Positions 1 through 11,038 of a DNA stretch of 64,000 bases are shown here, piece by piece. Position 1 is the first letter of the stretch, and every line of letters starts with the position of its first letter. The stretch lies in the NCBI GenBank assembly GCA_029168955.1, contig JAPDOI010000010.1:3991001-4055000 (forward strand), in the 5' to 3' direction. Below the pieces are notes generated by a model. That model saw nothing but the letters and a program-made list of their open reading frames with translations. It did not search any database and was not told where the DNA came from. A program made the position numbers and the translations under genes. Origin of the DNA: Aplectana chamaeleonis (taxonomy: Eukaryota; Nematoda; Chromadorea; Rhabditida; Cosmocercidae).

Positions 1-245
1 CTGGTCCGCGCTACGTGTGTGTCTCGCATGCAGCATGGTTCGCCGCTGGCCGGCACCCTCGAAATGTGGGGCGCCGGCCGCCGCCTGAGTATCTGAGCCC
101 ACTGAATTCAGGGGATGGGCAACCAAGATTCATCTATTTAATTCATCTACCAAGATTCAGCAATAGATCTAGTGGTTACCTGGGTTTGTGAGTGACAGCT
201 GACCCTGGATCCTGAAAAGTCTTGCTTGTGCAAATGCATCTCAAG
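1..245. other. No gene seen
   Basis: I see no coding region, RNA gene or clear repeat here. The last eight bases (238-245, ATCTCAAG) are the left target duplication of the MITE that follows. Confidence 0.5.
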
Positions 246-352
246 CAGGAGTGTGCGGCAAAGGTAATTAAAATTTCGGCAAACGGCAACGGCAAATCAC
301 AAAAATGGCCGGCAAACGGCAATCGGCAAACGGCAATTGCCGCACACCCCTG
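246..352. mobile_element. 107-bp hAT-like MITE
   Basis: The element starts CAGGAGTGTGCGGCAA and ends TTGCCGCACACCCCTG, a 16-bp inverted pair with one mismatch. It is flanked by ATCTCAAG (238-245) and ATCTCAAT (353-360), an 8-bp target duplication with one change. An 8-bp duplication with a CAGGGGT-type terminus is the hallmark of the hAT superfamily. The interior consists of short CGGCAAA-type 7-mers around a GGCCGGC core and codes for nothing. The same termini and 7-mers bound the composite at 11,909-14,865, so this looks like its short or solo form. Confidence 0.85.
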
Positions 353-642
353 ATCTCAATTCAGCCATCAGAGATCACTCCTATATTTGCGGCGATGCAT
401 ACCTGGGGTGACACTTTCAATACGGCGCGACGCGATTATTTGATATTACTGAGTATCGATCACTATTACGTCGCGCGTAGATTCGTTTTCAGAGTAAGCC
501 GCCGCGTTGCTCCGCGGTGGAAGTATAAACCCAGCCTAAGGCTGATTCGGTGCCGTAATATTCTATTCTTTCACGAATAAAGAGATTAGGAAAAAGTCTA
601 CCATAGTTCGTGTAAAAGGGGCGTGGTCCGTGGCGGTGACTT
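353..642. other. No gene seen
   Basis: A 91-codon open stretch (305-580) overlaps the MITE and has no recognisable domain. I treat it as chance. Nothing else is supported here. Confidence 0.5.
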
Positions 643-718
643 GAAGGCAGTGTTCACGATAAAAAATGTGTTTCAGTTTCGAAGGCAGTGTTCACGATAA
701 AAAATGTGTTTCAGTTTC
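643..718 (+). repeat. 38-bp exact tandem duplication of a MITE end
   Basis: Bases 643-680 and 681-718 are the same 38-bp sequence, covering the terminal inverted repeat and the following AAAAAATGTGTTTCAGTTTC. The MITE therefore has two left ends side by side, which points to replication slippage or an aborted second cut. Confidence 0.85.
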
Positions 719-1175
719 CACTAGGAATGGGTAGTGGAGGGGAACACTGTAACGTTGACGTCGAAAGAACGCATAAAAACGAGCCAGGAAAAGCTCCAAA
801 AGAGCCCGAAGTTGCCACTTCGAGCGCACGGCAAACTCCAAAAGCGCAACACACGCCCACCGACGTGAACAAATGAATGCTCGAGATCGTGAGATAAGCG
901 ATGATTTCCAATCATTAGCCCCCTTCTTCCCTTCATTTTCAACTTGTCTCTTTACTCAGGTCAGCTCGCATACATCGGCTGCAAAAGACGGAAGTTACAA
1001 GCCTCGGACAACTAGTCCACCATGTTTCCTCTGCTCAATCTTTGAGGGACCATAACTCCGTTCGCAGAAGGTCTTGTACGATTCCAAAGACATCATTGGA
1101 ATCAGTATGGGGCCGTTTTCAAGTTGGGAAAAAAAACAGAGAAACGATTTCTATCGTGAACACTGCCTTTAAGAG
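643..1175. mobile_element. MITE, TTAA-type (GGCAGTGTTCACG termini)
   Basis: The left end GAAGGCAGTGTTCACGAT and right end ATCGTGAACACTGCCTTT are inverted copies. The right end runs into TTAA (about 1,173-1,176), while the left flank is a mutated TTGA. The same terminus recurs at 10,120, 10,561, 13,005, 25,223 and 25,942, so this is a family. Its inner part (about 870-1,172) reappears inverted at 8,885-9,170. TTAA target sites are typical of piggyBac, but the AGGCAG start is not the classic piggyBac terminus, so the superfamily is left open. No transposase is present. Confidence 0.7.
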
Positions 1176-1323
1176 AATTGGGCCCGGGTCGCTTATATCT
1201 CGCTCATTTGGAGGAATTGAGATCTCATATCTACTTTGCATGTATTACACAGGAGGGTTCGACCACACAATTACTTCAAAATCTCAACAAAAAATCATGT
1301 ATGAAGGAGTACTGTGCCTTTAA
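1176..1323. mobile_element. Truncated MITE, ACTGTGCCTTTAA terminus
   Basis: This segment ends GAGTACTGTGCCTTTAA at a TTAA. Its body (TCGCTTATATCTCGCTCATT and onward) matches 12,602-12,740, the right part of the fuller copy at 12,279-12,740. Here the left part is missing and the segment abuts the previous MITE directly. Confidence 0.6.
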
Positions 1324-1739
1324 GTCGGGCACAACGCGCGCCACATGGATAACATCCGCGTTCCGGCGTGATCCACGATCCTTTTGCTTTGCAATACTGT
1401 CTCGGGTCTCGAAAAGATTGATGAGACGCGTCATTCTTTTTGAGACCCGAGATAGCTTTGGCCTTGTAAAATCTCATTTTACTCATCCGAAAGCATCCGA
1501 TTTGGATGCTAAAGCCGTATTCGGCAGCCTGTCACAATTCGCCATTTTTCTGACAGATTACGGAAAGAGTCCGGAAAACAACGGAGAAATTTTGTGGCAA
1601 CTTTCTCGTAATCTGGCAGAATTTGTCAACACCAGAGATTAAGAAGAATTCTTTGGTAAAATGGGTAAAATGCCCGTAATCGGGTGGTAATTGCTCATTT
1701 AGCACTGATCACTAGAAAATTTCTCGTAATTTTCTGGTA
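1324..1739. other. No gene seen; one hairpin
   Basis: There is no supported gene. An 11-bp stem, TCTCGGGTCTC paired with GAGACCCGAGA at about 1,398-1,453, could fold into a hairpin. The sequence beyond about 1,650 is AT-rich and shows no features. Confidence 0.5.
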
Positions 1740-2632
1740 CTACACCGACCTGAGTTTCGACTTCAGGTGATCAGGAATCTTCTTTTCACACAAGACACCG
1801 GTTGTCGAGCGCCACTTAGACCAAGCAGCTATGATACGGGCAGTTATCTCATGAACAATGCCGCCGTCAGCAGTAATTGTCGATCCAAGATTCTTGAAAG
1901 TGTCCGTACGCGGTAGATTCGTGTCATTTATTCTTATACTGCCGAGCTCTGTTGCGTCGGTTGTCAAGTATTCGGTCTTCCTGACATTCAGTCGAAGGCC
2001 GAACTGCGCAAGACGGTCACTCCAGGCCTTTGCTTGTTGCTCGAGATCTTTTTTATCCTCAGAAACCAACATCACATCATCCGCATACAGCAACGTCCAC
2101 GGTGCCGGCTTCGGCAGGTCTTTCGTGACTGCATCCATAACAATGACAAACAAAAGTGGGTATAGGGCCGAGCCTTGGTGCACACCCACTGAAATCGGAA
2201 ATTCTTTCGACGTGCGGGCGGCAGCTCGTACGCGGCTCCTTGCGTCGTTGTAGAGTCGCACCCACTCAATGAGTTCTTTAGGACAGAATGCACTCGCAGG
2301 GCATACCAGATAACCTCATGCGGAGCACGATCGAAGGCCTTCTCCAAATCGATGAAAGCAAAATGAAGCAGTTCCTTCTTCTCTCGATGCTTCTCAGCCA
2401 GGAGTCTTGCGGCGTGTATGGCATCGGTGGTGCCACAAGAGGAAACAAATCCACACTGGTTACTGAACAGTTTCACGATTTCTCGAATGCGACCATCCAT
2501 CATTCGCCCGATTATCTTCATGCTATGGGAGAGTAGTCGTATAGGCCGGTAATTGTTACAGTCGGCAGGGCTGTCTTTCCTTTTCCAGATTGGAATAGTT
2601 GTGCTTTGTTGCCAGTCCGACGGGATTTTCAT
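1740..2632 (-). pseudogene. RTE reverse transcriptase domain, frameshifted
   Basis: Two overlapping minus-strand frames together give a retrotransposon RT. The first (2,632-2,072) has IPIWKRKDSPADCNNYRPI, RLLSHSMKI, NQCGFVSSCGTTDAIHA and FAFIDLEKAFDRAPHEVI, which are RT blocks 1 to 3. The second (2,261-1,740) has FPISVGVHQGSALYPLLF and the catalytic LYADDVMLVSE, then LGSTITADGG and MTGVLC-like C-terminal blocks. A single frameshift near 2,250 splits them. The reading stops after LKSKLRSV, where RTE proteins normally continue with the thumb and zinc-knuckle region. Confidence 0.9.
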
Positions 2633-2751
2633 CTCTGTGACGACCTGGTTGAAGAACTTTGTCAGCCAGACTGCTGAATTCCAGTGTTTCTATTTCCACA
2701 GCTCGGCTGCGATATCATCAGGCCCAGTCGCCTTACCAGGTCTCATTCGCT

Positions 2752-3012
2752 TCAGCGCCGCTTTCCTTCATCAACTGTGATACGCTGTACCGGACCATAG
2801 CAAGGCGCAGCTTGGGGGATGGGAGGGTGATCAAATTCTTCCGTACATATTCTCTCAGAGCAGTTGCGCCACCGTTCCAATTCTTTCTTGCGATCCATCA
2901 GCAGATCTCCACGCTCATCATTAATGCCATTTAACTTTTCAATGTCTTCCGCTTGGTGTCGGCGAGAATTAGCAAGACGACAAACCAGGCGTTCGCCATC
3001 CCTCGTGTCCAA
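2752..3012 (-). pseudogene. RTE linker between endonuclease and RT
   Basis: An 86-codon open stretch includes LANSRRHQAEDIEK and LLMDRKKELERW, then the GPVQRITVDEGKRR block that precedes the RT palm. It is in the right place and orientation to join the endonuclease and RT pieces, but frameshifts separate it from both. It has no independent function. Confidence 0.7.
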
Positions 3013-3560
3013 CTCCCTAATAAATTCATGATAGTGAGCGGCTTTCGCGACGGCTACAGATCGCTTGGCATCTCTTTTACCATCACGATACTTCTGCTAG
3101 TTCTCGGTTGTCTTTTAGTCCAGGAAGGCGTGGGAGAGGCGCTTCTTCTCACGCACCTTCTCGTTGACATCGTCCGCCCACAACCTTGTCTGCTTATCTA
3201 TCTTACGACGACCAGGTCTTGTTACGTCCAGAGCGGATCGTGCCTTCTCTGCGATGGCCGCAGTTGCGTTTTGCCATGTTCCATCGACTGTGGTAGCAAG
3301 GGGAAGCTGAATTTGCGGAACAAAGTTAGGCTCCTGTTCTTTCAGTCGCCAACACTTGATACGGGCTGGCCCACAGCGTTCGTCACGCCTTTACTTCGGT
3401 GGGGTATTCTTGATGGAGCAAATCAACGGTCGATGTTGGGTAGCGACCGTCTCGGAAGGCACAACCTTCGCATCAGTGACGAGATTCCGATCGCGACGTC
3501 GAACGAGAATGAGATATGAGTCTTGTTATTGCCGCTATACAATGCCGCTGTAGAAGGAAA

Positions 3561-4331
3561 TCAGGACTTGCGAAAGCTTGTAATCGTGATAACGAGATTA
3601 TTCGAGTCTGCGTATTCTAGAATGCGCTCCCCATCGTCATTGCGTATTCCGTATCCGAAGCCACCAGGACAGCTATACCCCTCCTTTGTCGTACCGACGT
3701 GACCATTCAAATCTCCGGCGACGACTATGGTGTCTTCTGCCGGAACCTCTGCGGTCTTTTCGTGTAACAGCGCCCAGAAATCATCCTTCGCCTGATTGGA
3801 GCATCCCGTCTGCGGAGCATAAGCCGAAAACACATGACAACGATGTTCCTCAGTGACAACAACAACCTTCATAAGCCGATCATCGAAACGCTCCACTTCA
3901 GCAATCGAATCCCGGGACCGTTGAGAAACAATCACTGCAACTCCGTTTGCGGTCCTCGGGCTTCCATTGTAGATGGCTTTGAAACCACATCCAATGTCCT
4001 TCGACTTACTGCTGGACCATCTTGTCTCTTCAACAGCACACAGATCTATCTTGCGACGCTCGAGTGCGACTGCTAACTCACACGAGCGACCCGACAACGT
4101 TCCTACGTTCAGAGTTGCAACGCGGGTCTTGGCGACGTTGTGGGATTTTCGGACTAGCTTAGTTGCCCTCTGATGCCGTCCTTGTATCAGAGACCCTCGC
4201 ATACTTTCCTCACTCACCGGGTCTTGAGAATGAGCGTCGGTTCCCGCGGACGCCGTAGCTTTTGTACGAGATCTATGAGCCAATACCATGTGATGTGACA
4301 TTGGTCCTCCATCGGCCGGCCTGTCACACAA
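3561..4331 (-). pseudogene. RTE endonuclease domain (APE-type)
   Basis: This 256-codon open stretch begins with a basic leader and then shows exonuclease-endonuclease-phosphatase motifs in order: TRVATLNVGTL near residue 70, VEETRW (the catalytic-Glu block), VFSAYAPQTG, and VVAGDLNGHVG. These correspond to the N, E, Y-P and D-N blocks of APE-type retrotransposon endonucleases, which nick the target DNA for priming. The frame ends at 3,561 before the SDH block, so the domain is broken on its C-terminal side. The start at 4,331 is the first in-frame ATG. Confidence 0.85.
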
Positions 4332-4500
4332 AAGGACTGTCGCCGGTACACGGGTGTCCGCGATCAGCTCACCCCGAAAATTACCGGGGAGTCTTCAGTG
4401 GCACCAACTAGGAGGAAGGGACTCGCCACCTACCAATTCCATACGGTTACGGGTGGTTTTCGTCTTGCCCTGCTATGATATGAGAGGATGAGAAATGGTT

Positions 4501-5569
4501 TTTTTGTAAAATGCTAAGGAATTGTTGCAAAATTCATCAGTGCAACAACCTCCTATGAGGCGTGACGAGCGCCCCTGGGCCCGCAGCAATCCCACCTAAA
4601 GGTGGGAGCTCATAGCTGCCTCCCCGGCGCGAGGTGGTGGCTCACATCGCAAGCGAAATAGGTGGTGGCCACCCTATCCTAATGCACGTGTGCGTGCTGA
4701 GGTGGTGACTTCGCTCGCAGCCGAATGTCACCCACCTCAGCATGCAGCCATGGACCTGAGGTCTGAAAAGGAGCCACGAGCTGCGAGTGGAAAGGGGAAA
4801 TAGCGCGCATTTTGCAGAGACGCGTAGGGAGGGAGCCAAGTCATTGGTCGTGCAAGACCGAGGTGGTGGCGGCGCGGGGAGGAAAACACGGTCCTTTGAC
4901 CTTTCTGACGACGTTTGACCATCTCCGTTGAGGTTCCAGTAAAATTCTGAATTTCGTGCTGATCATGCAAACATTCCCCGCAATGGCTATCAATCAGGAA
5001 TTAGAATGATAGCCTCCGCTAACCTGCAATGGATCTCGAAGGAAAAACCTTTATGAAGCCTACAACAACGGAAAACGCTTCAATGAGTGCCGATTATTGC
5101 TACATTGATGCTGGTCATCTTTCAAGACGGCATAATCAATCGCTCCTCATCAGCTGTTGGTTTTTTGCTGGCGCTGATTTCGCTCTGATTTCTCATTAAT
5201 ATTGCTGTTTGTAAACCCTCAGGCTAACTCTTTTTTTTCATAAGAGGCTGTACCTACCAAGTGTCTATACTGTATGATCCATTTCGTGTTTTCCCTTCGC
5301 GAATTCACGAAAATAATTCGAAATCGAATTTATCGAAGTATTTTCTCCAGAGAGCGTGCCAATTTTTCGTATGGTTTCTTGGTTCTCCACTAAGAGATAG
5401 TTTTACAAATTCGTCGCGATGAAGAGTTCGAGATCGTGTCTCAGTTAAAAATATCTCTATGTGGCTCTATTCATTTTGATCGAAATGGTGCTGTTCTACG
5501 ACACCTTTTTCTCAGCACAGAAGCTGTCTGAAATGCGCATTCGATAAACTCCTCCCTCTCCCCCTATAG
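4501..5569. other. No gene seen
   Basis: About 4,560-4,760 holds repeated AGGTGGTGG and CCACC motifs that can form imperfect stems, perhaps the remnant of an RTE 5' end. The rest has no supported feature. Confidence 0.4.
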
Positions 5570-5935
5570 TTGTACACGAACGAAATTTTCGAAAAATTTT
5601 CGAAAGATTTTTCTAATTTTTTTCGTTCGTTTTCGTTCGTTCGAAAATTTGTGGAACGAAATACTTTCGTTCGTTCAGAATACTTTTGAACAAATTTCGA
5701 AAAAAAAAAGTTCGAAATTTCCGACAAATTTCGAAAAAAGTTCGCAATTTTCTACGAATTTCGAAAACAATACGAAATTTTGAAAAAAAAAACTTGAATT
5801 TTTGATTAGTTTCGAATTTCGTTCGTTCGACCTCGAAATTTCGAAAGTTTTTCAAAATTCGTTCGTTCGAAAAGCTTTCGAACGAAAAATTCGGATTTTC
5901 GTTTGTTCAACATTTTTTTCGAAGTTGTACATCTA
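5570..5935. repeat. TTCG/CGAA-rich low-complexity block
   Basis: The block is built almost entirely from variants of TTTCGAAA and CGTTCGTTCG, so it is nearly self-complementary throughout. The motif GTTGTACA occurs near both ends (about 5,571 and 5,926) in the same orientation. Open frames on both strands here are composition artefacts. Confidence 0.7.
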
Positions 5936-8884
5936 TACTCCCCCACCCCCCCAAAAAAAAACTCTGACACATACCAACATACCGTAAGATACAGTGCGTG
6001 CAGTGCTTATGAAAAAAGGTGGAAAAAAAACCTTAACAGCAAGGAAAGGAGAAATGGCAGAAGAGGTCAAGCACAGCAGCAGATTTAAAGTTGATGATGG
6101 ATATTCCGGAGAGAAAACAAGCACAAGAATTTTTTTTTAATATGAGCTCCTATCAGATAACAATTCGAACGATCGTCCCGAAAAAAAAAAATTCCAAAAG
6201 TCTGAGAAATTCCGATAAATATCGGAAATTTTTCTTTCCACTTTTTTCCCTGGAAACAATTAAAAACAGGCCTACACCAAGGGGTTTTTAAAGGTAGCTG
6301 AGTTATTAACAAAGTTGTTCGGTACAGGCGAAATTTTCGCGATAATTTCTGAGCGGTTTCTGTGCCTCTGAAAAGGGCATTGCACTCGAAAACATGAAAT
6401 ATTCAAAAACATCAAGATTTGCTTCTATTCTCAACCCCATTTTAAGTCTATGTTCGTTAAGCGAATAGCAGCATGATCGTGTTACAGACATGGTTTTTGA
6501 AAGAAAAATCATAAGTCCTGTAAGAATAGGTATAATTTTGAAGCTAGAGCATCACCTGCTTAGTTTCAAAAAAGTGAAGTATAACACGGGGAAAGAGGGG
6601 ATATTTTTCAACGTCAAAAATAACTCTGATCAAGTTCCGAGTAATCTCCGGACTTTTCCAAAAAAAAACAAACAGAAACTATGAATTTTTTGCGAATTCG
6701 AAAATTTGTACTTGTGCAACTGCAGAAAACGTGCAAGCAGAATTAGCCGTGCATAGTTTGTAATGAACTTAGCAAAATAGGATGGACTGCAGACCTGAAG
6801 AGAAAGATTTGCATGGAATAGATGCATTCCTGTTGATTGTTTTGTTCATCCCACATCCTTACTACTACAGAGAATGCCACCTCTAATGTGACCGCGCGGT
6901 GCAGTTGCTGTGCGCGCTATTGATGCGACCAACGTGCGTGGTTCGACTCCATCACATGGCTGATTTTTGCAAATAGATTTATCCTGTCGGAAATGGTCGC
7001 TCCGGGTTGGCGACAATAGGTGGCGTCTGGGCACGACGTACCTCAGATCGGCTGCCATCTTTATGTGGTGGCGGCGGAGAGTTTGCTACGGGCCCTGCAC
7101 CTCATTATGTAGCGATCTGGGCGCTTCCTGGACAGCCCTAAAAACCGCGGTATTCACAGGGCGCCGCGCTAGGAGTGAATACAATGAACAATAAGCACCC
7201 TGGCATGGAGAGCGAAGAATTGAAACACAACGATTCTAAAGAAGAGCGGTGCATGGTGATGATGTTGCACTTACGATTTGACATATGCAAACCTGCTGAG
7301 TTTGTAATAGTCTAGACTCTGGTGTAACCAAAAAGGACGTGTGAAATACGACCCCCACCCTCGTTCGAACGATACAGAGGCTTGCAATAGTTTCTACCTT
7401 GAGAAAGTGGGGGTCGCCATCACTACAGGCAAGGGTCAAGCAAGCCGTTGGACAAAATGCTTTCGTTGTTGCGACCCCCTCCATTCGTAGCAAAGGCTTG
7501 CGACCTCCTCCCACCTCCTCCCAAACAATGGCCAATCTGAATTCAACTTAGACCCACCCACTTAGCTGAAGATCTGAATGCTCGTCAAAATTGCATTTTT
7601 ACAAATAGCGCAAAATGTATTTCGGGGGCCTTCCAGTGTCATATACATTGCTCTTAAGGGCCGCAACTGAGTGGTTCGGGTAAATAGACCCAGTAATAAA
7701 GTAGAAAAAAGCAAAGTCGCTCATGTCGAGAGAGAAACAGATAAAATCGAAAAAGTGGTGTTAAAGGCCATTCCAAATGGTCTTTTCAGCCTTGGTTTTC
7801 ACTTCTAGAAGATGGCATTCGGACAAAAGATGCATCCACTGGATGATTATCAAAAACTGCATATGCTGGAGTTTTTTCTAATTTTTTTCCGTAATTTTCC
7901 ACCATGTGGTGAGGTGAAAACCTGAAAAATCTCAGAAAATTTTTTTTTGAGAAAACCCAGCTAATGTAGTTTTTGATAACCATTCAGCAGTTATACCTGT
8001 TCGACGGCCGCCCTCCTGAAGTAAAATTTGTAGTTGCAAAGACCATTTGTAAAAAAAATGTTCTTTACACGACTATTTCCAACGGGCGATTTTTTCCATC
8101 TCTCACTCTACATGAGCGGCCTTGCTTTTTTCTACTTCATTACTGGGTTTATTTTGCCAAGCCGCTGAGTTGCGGCCCATAAGAGCGATGTAGAGCTCAC
8201 GTAATAATTCTAGTCTGATGCGTGGAGGGGCTGCGACCGTAGGTCGCCGCGCGCGAATCGAAGCCCCGTCGGCCAGTGATGCCGTCAACACCGCACGGCC
8301 AGCCGCCTTGTCCATGCGTCAGACTAAATCCAATACGGAAACCATATATGACACTGGAATGCCGTCAAAAACCATTTTTCGTTATTTCGACAATTGCGAT
8401 TTGGACGAGCATTTAGATCACCAGCTGTTGACAAACAGGTCAAAACCACTCGCGGTTATGTAAAAACATCCTGCGGTGGAGCTGAGTTAGAACAAAAAAA
8501 AAACGAATCGAAAAAAAATCGGCGGTGCGACTCCCCCCCCCCCCCCCAATTTTAGAAGTTCGGTGGCAACCCCCCCTTTGGAAAATTTCAATCATTGCTT
8601 GATCCTGCCACAAACACATGTCATACCAAAAGTTTGCAACCGCGACAGGTTCGGTCACTTGTCACGAATCGTAGGGGGAATAGCCAGACCCGCACAAAGA
8701 AAACGTGCTGTTGCAGGAGCACTTCGTATGCACTTGCAGCGGTCGCTGGCTCAAAAACGTTTTGCTTGGCCCTCAGCGACAGCTAGGTCGCATTGTTCTA
8801 CGAGGGCGACAAGTCTTACTTGGGGTATAACAACGGTCATAGAGCTCAAACAACTCTGTCCATGGATGGCCATGTAAGTTCCTT
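5936..8884. other. No gene seen; poly-C tract and weak tRNA-like motif
   Basis: I see no protein gene. A run of about 16 C occurs near 8,531. GGTTCGACTCC near 6,945, preceded by GCGCGGTGCAGTTGCTGTGC, vaguely resembles the B and A boxes of a tRNA-derived SINE. I could not fold a tRNA and do not call one. Confidence 0.4.
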
Positions 8885-9170
8885 GCATTCAGTGTTCACG
8901 ATAAGAATCGCTTTGTTTTTCTACCGATCTTGAAAACGGTTCCAATGATATTTCTGGCATTGTACAAGACCTTCTGGGAACGGAGTTATCGTCCCGCGGA
9001 CGTGTTGTCCGAGGCTTGTAACTTCCGTCTTCTGGTGCCAATGTATGCGAGCTGACCTGAGTAAAAAGAGAAGTTCAGAATGAAGGGAAGAACGGAGCTT
9101 TTGATCGGAAACCATCGCTCAGCTCACGATTTCGAGTGTTCCTTTGCTCAGTCGAGGGGCGGAAAGGGGC
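8885..9170. mobile_element. Partial MITE, inverted relative to 643-1,175
   Basis: Starting at TTCAGTGTTCACGATAAG, this stretch is a diverged reverse complement of about 870-1,172. Shared segments include the one containing ACGGAGTTATCG and GACAACACGTCC and the one reading ACTTCCGTCTT. The second end is not recognisable, so the copy is truncated or decayed. Confidence 0.6.
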
Positions 9171-10115
9171 CGGACTTGCCCAAAGCGGCGGAGTATGCTC
9201 ACTTTTCTGAATGGCTATGCACAGTTGCAGCGACCGGCGGCACGCCGCCGGGCGACAGCTTTGGGGCGTGGTCGAAACCCGACGCTGCATTGGGCATCGA
9301 ACCTCGCAGAGTTGCAGTGACGTCGTCAGCATAGCATTCTGCCACTGCGTACACCCTCGTTCATTTGACGCCATATTTTCTCTGAGTAGTTTTTATTTGC
9401 TTTCATGTGCTTTTAGTGTTTAGGTTCTGCTTGGAAACAACTTCCAAAAAATAAAACTCTCAGAGAGCTGTGAAGTAAATTTGAAAATTGCATTCATTCA
9501 GTAAAGTGATTGTGCCTTGAAATATAGATTTCGACTTACCGCAAATGGTAGACAGTTTGCGGTAGCCGCATAAATCACAACTGTCACCCGCTAAAACGTA
9601 GAAAAAATCTGATAAAACTTAAAACCATAAAACCAAAATCGGAACAAAACGGCAAAATTGTGAATTTCCATAAACGTTTTTCTTTCAATATGAGTCAAAG
9701 TAAAAAAGAAGTCTTCAGAAGATTGAATTTATGGAGAAATCATAAAAAAGAGGCTTGAATTGATCGATGGTAGCGTTCCTCGTCAGCGATGGAAATGATT
9801 GAGACCATTCCCCTCGCTGACGGCGACGCTCCATGAGTCGCTGTTATCGCGGCGGCAAGAACGCTGCGAGGTACCCTCGTCGCTGTTCCCGGGGACACGC
9901 CGCCGACCTCGCCCCCTGCTTGGCGCCCCCCATCCTCCGTCACTGCCCTGCCGCAGTGATATTCGCCGCGGTGCCACTCTGCAGAGGTCTAAAGCCGTTT
10001 CGCGGCTCCTGGGTAGCTTTTCGTCCTGTTTCTTAAACGCTGTTCTGCTTCTGAGAGCCACGAGAAGCGTTTGTCATATAAAATTCGAGGATGAAGTATA
10101 TCGTGAACAGTGCCT
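9171..10115. other. No gene seen; ends in a MITE terminus
   Basis: No supported gene. The last 20 bases (ATCGTGAACAGTGCCTTTAA) are the right end of another TTAA-type MITE whose left end I cannot find. Confidence 0.45.
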
Positions 10116-10119
10116 TTAA

Positions 10120-10556
10120 AGGCAGTGTCCACGATAAAATCGCTTTCGAGTTTCCACCAGAAAACGAAGGTTTGGAGTCTGATTGTTTCATCAGTGAAGA
10201 AAGAATCATGAAAAACGCTGCGAAACATCCAAAATTAGCTCTTCTTTTTGAAAGCCACATTTCAACGGTGGATGAGTCGCGCGGGCATGGGCCTGAACTA
10301 GACAGCGTGCGCAAATGCGCCCCAATGCTAAAACTCAGGCGCGCTCGCGCTCCAATGCTAATGTAGAGATGGACCAAACTGTTCCTCGGAAAACTCGACC
10401 GCGAGTGGAAGGGCTAGCGCGAGCGGACCTCGGAGCTGTATGGAGCTCTTTCGGGCTCGTTTTCGTTCGCTCTTTCGACCACAGGGCTCCACTGAGACCC
10501 TGAACTTTCGATTTCCGGCCAAAAACCGAGGACGAATTTTATCGTGGACACTGCCT
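10120..10556. mobile_element. TTAA-flanked MITE
   Basis: It is bounded by TTAA at 10,116-10,119 and 10,557-10,560. The left terminus is AGGCAGTGTCCACGATAAAA and the right terminus is its inverted form, TTATCGTGGACACTGCCT. The interior is non-coding. It shares both TTAA boundaries with neighbouring MITEs, so the elements sit end to end. Confidence 0.75.
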
Positions 10557-10560
10557 TTAA

Positions 10561-11034
10561 AGGCAGTGTTTACGATAAATTTTGTCCTCGGTTTTTGGCC
10601 GGAAATCGAAAGATCTTCGAAAGTTCAGAACACAACGCCTGCGCAGTTTGAAGCGTCAAGAACGACCCACAAAGACGCTACACGAGTAAGAAGTTGGCCC
10701 GCATCTGCATCTGCCCGCCCCCTGTATTTGCGTCCTCCTCCAATACAGGGTTGCTGGGCCAATCCCTCCGCCAACGACGTTTGTGGTTTACCCATCGTAC
10801 CTATTCTGTCAACCACAAACATCGCCGATGCTGGGAATTGCCCACCACTTGTGTTTAGGAGGAGGACGCAAATACAGGGGGCGGGCAGATACAGGGGCGA
10901 GGCCAACTCCTCACTCGTGTAGCGTCTATGTGGGTCGTTTTTGACGCTTCAAAATGCGTAGGCGTTGTGTTTTGAGCCATACCATTCTATTTCCGTAGTT
11001 ACCTCAATTACGTTTACGAGCTTGTATGCTGCCT
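10561..11034. mobile_element. TTAA-flanked foldback MITE with long inverted arms
   Basis: It is bounded by TTAA at 10,557-10,560 and 11,035-11,038. Both arms contain the block GTTTGAAGCGTCAAGAACGA or its inverted counterpart CGTTTTTGACGCTTCAAAAT. Deeper inside is another inverted pair, CCCCCTGTATTTGCGTCCTC and GAGGACGCAAATACAGGGG, so most of the element can fold into one hairpin. It is a close relative of 25,223-25,683. It is non-coding. Confidence 0.8.
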
Positions 11035-11038
11035 TTAA

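Larger units (their letters stand above)
1740..4500 (-). mobile_element. RTE-type non-LTR retrotransposon, broken
   Basis: Read on the minus strand, this contains in order a 5'UTR-like stretch (about 4,330-4,500), an APE-type endonuclease, a linker and a reverse transcriptase. That is the RTE order within a single protein. The coding frame is interrupted several times between 3,560 and 2,630 and again near 2,260-2,070. The element stops abruptly near 1,740 inside the RT C-terminal region, so its 3' end is lost. Target-primed reverse transcription normally truncates the 5' end, so this loss suggests a later deletion. The protein resembles RTE copies common in hookworm genomes (recalled, not searched). 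Confidence 0.88.

Noticed and set aside
6890..6970. Possible tRNA or tRNA-derived SINE (GGTTCGACTCC B-box-like word)
   Set aside because: I could not form a cloverleaf or find a second copy, and the A-box match is weak.
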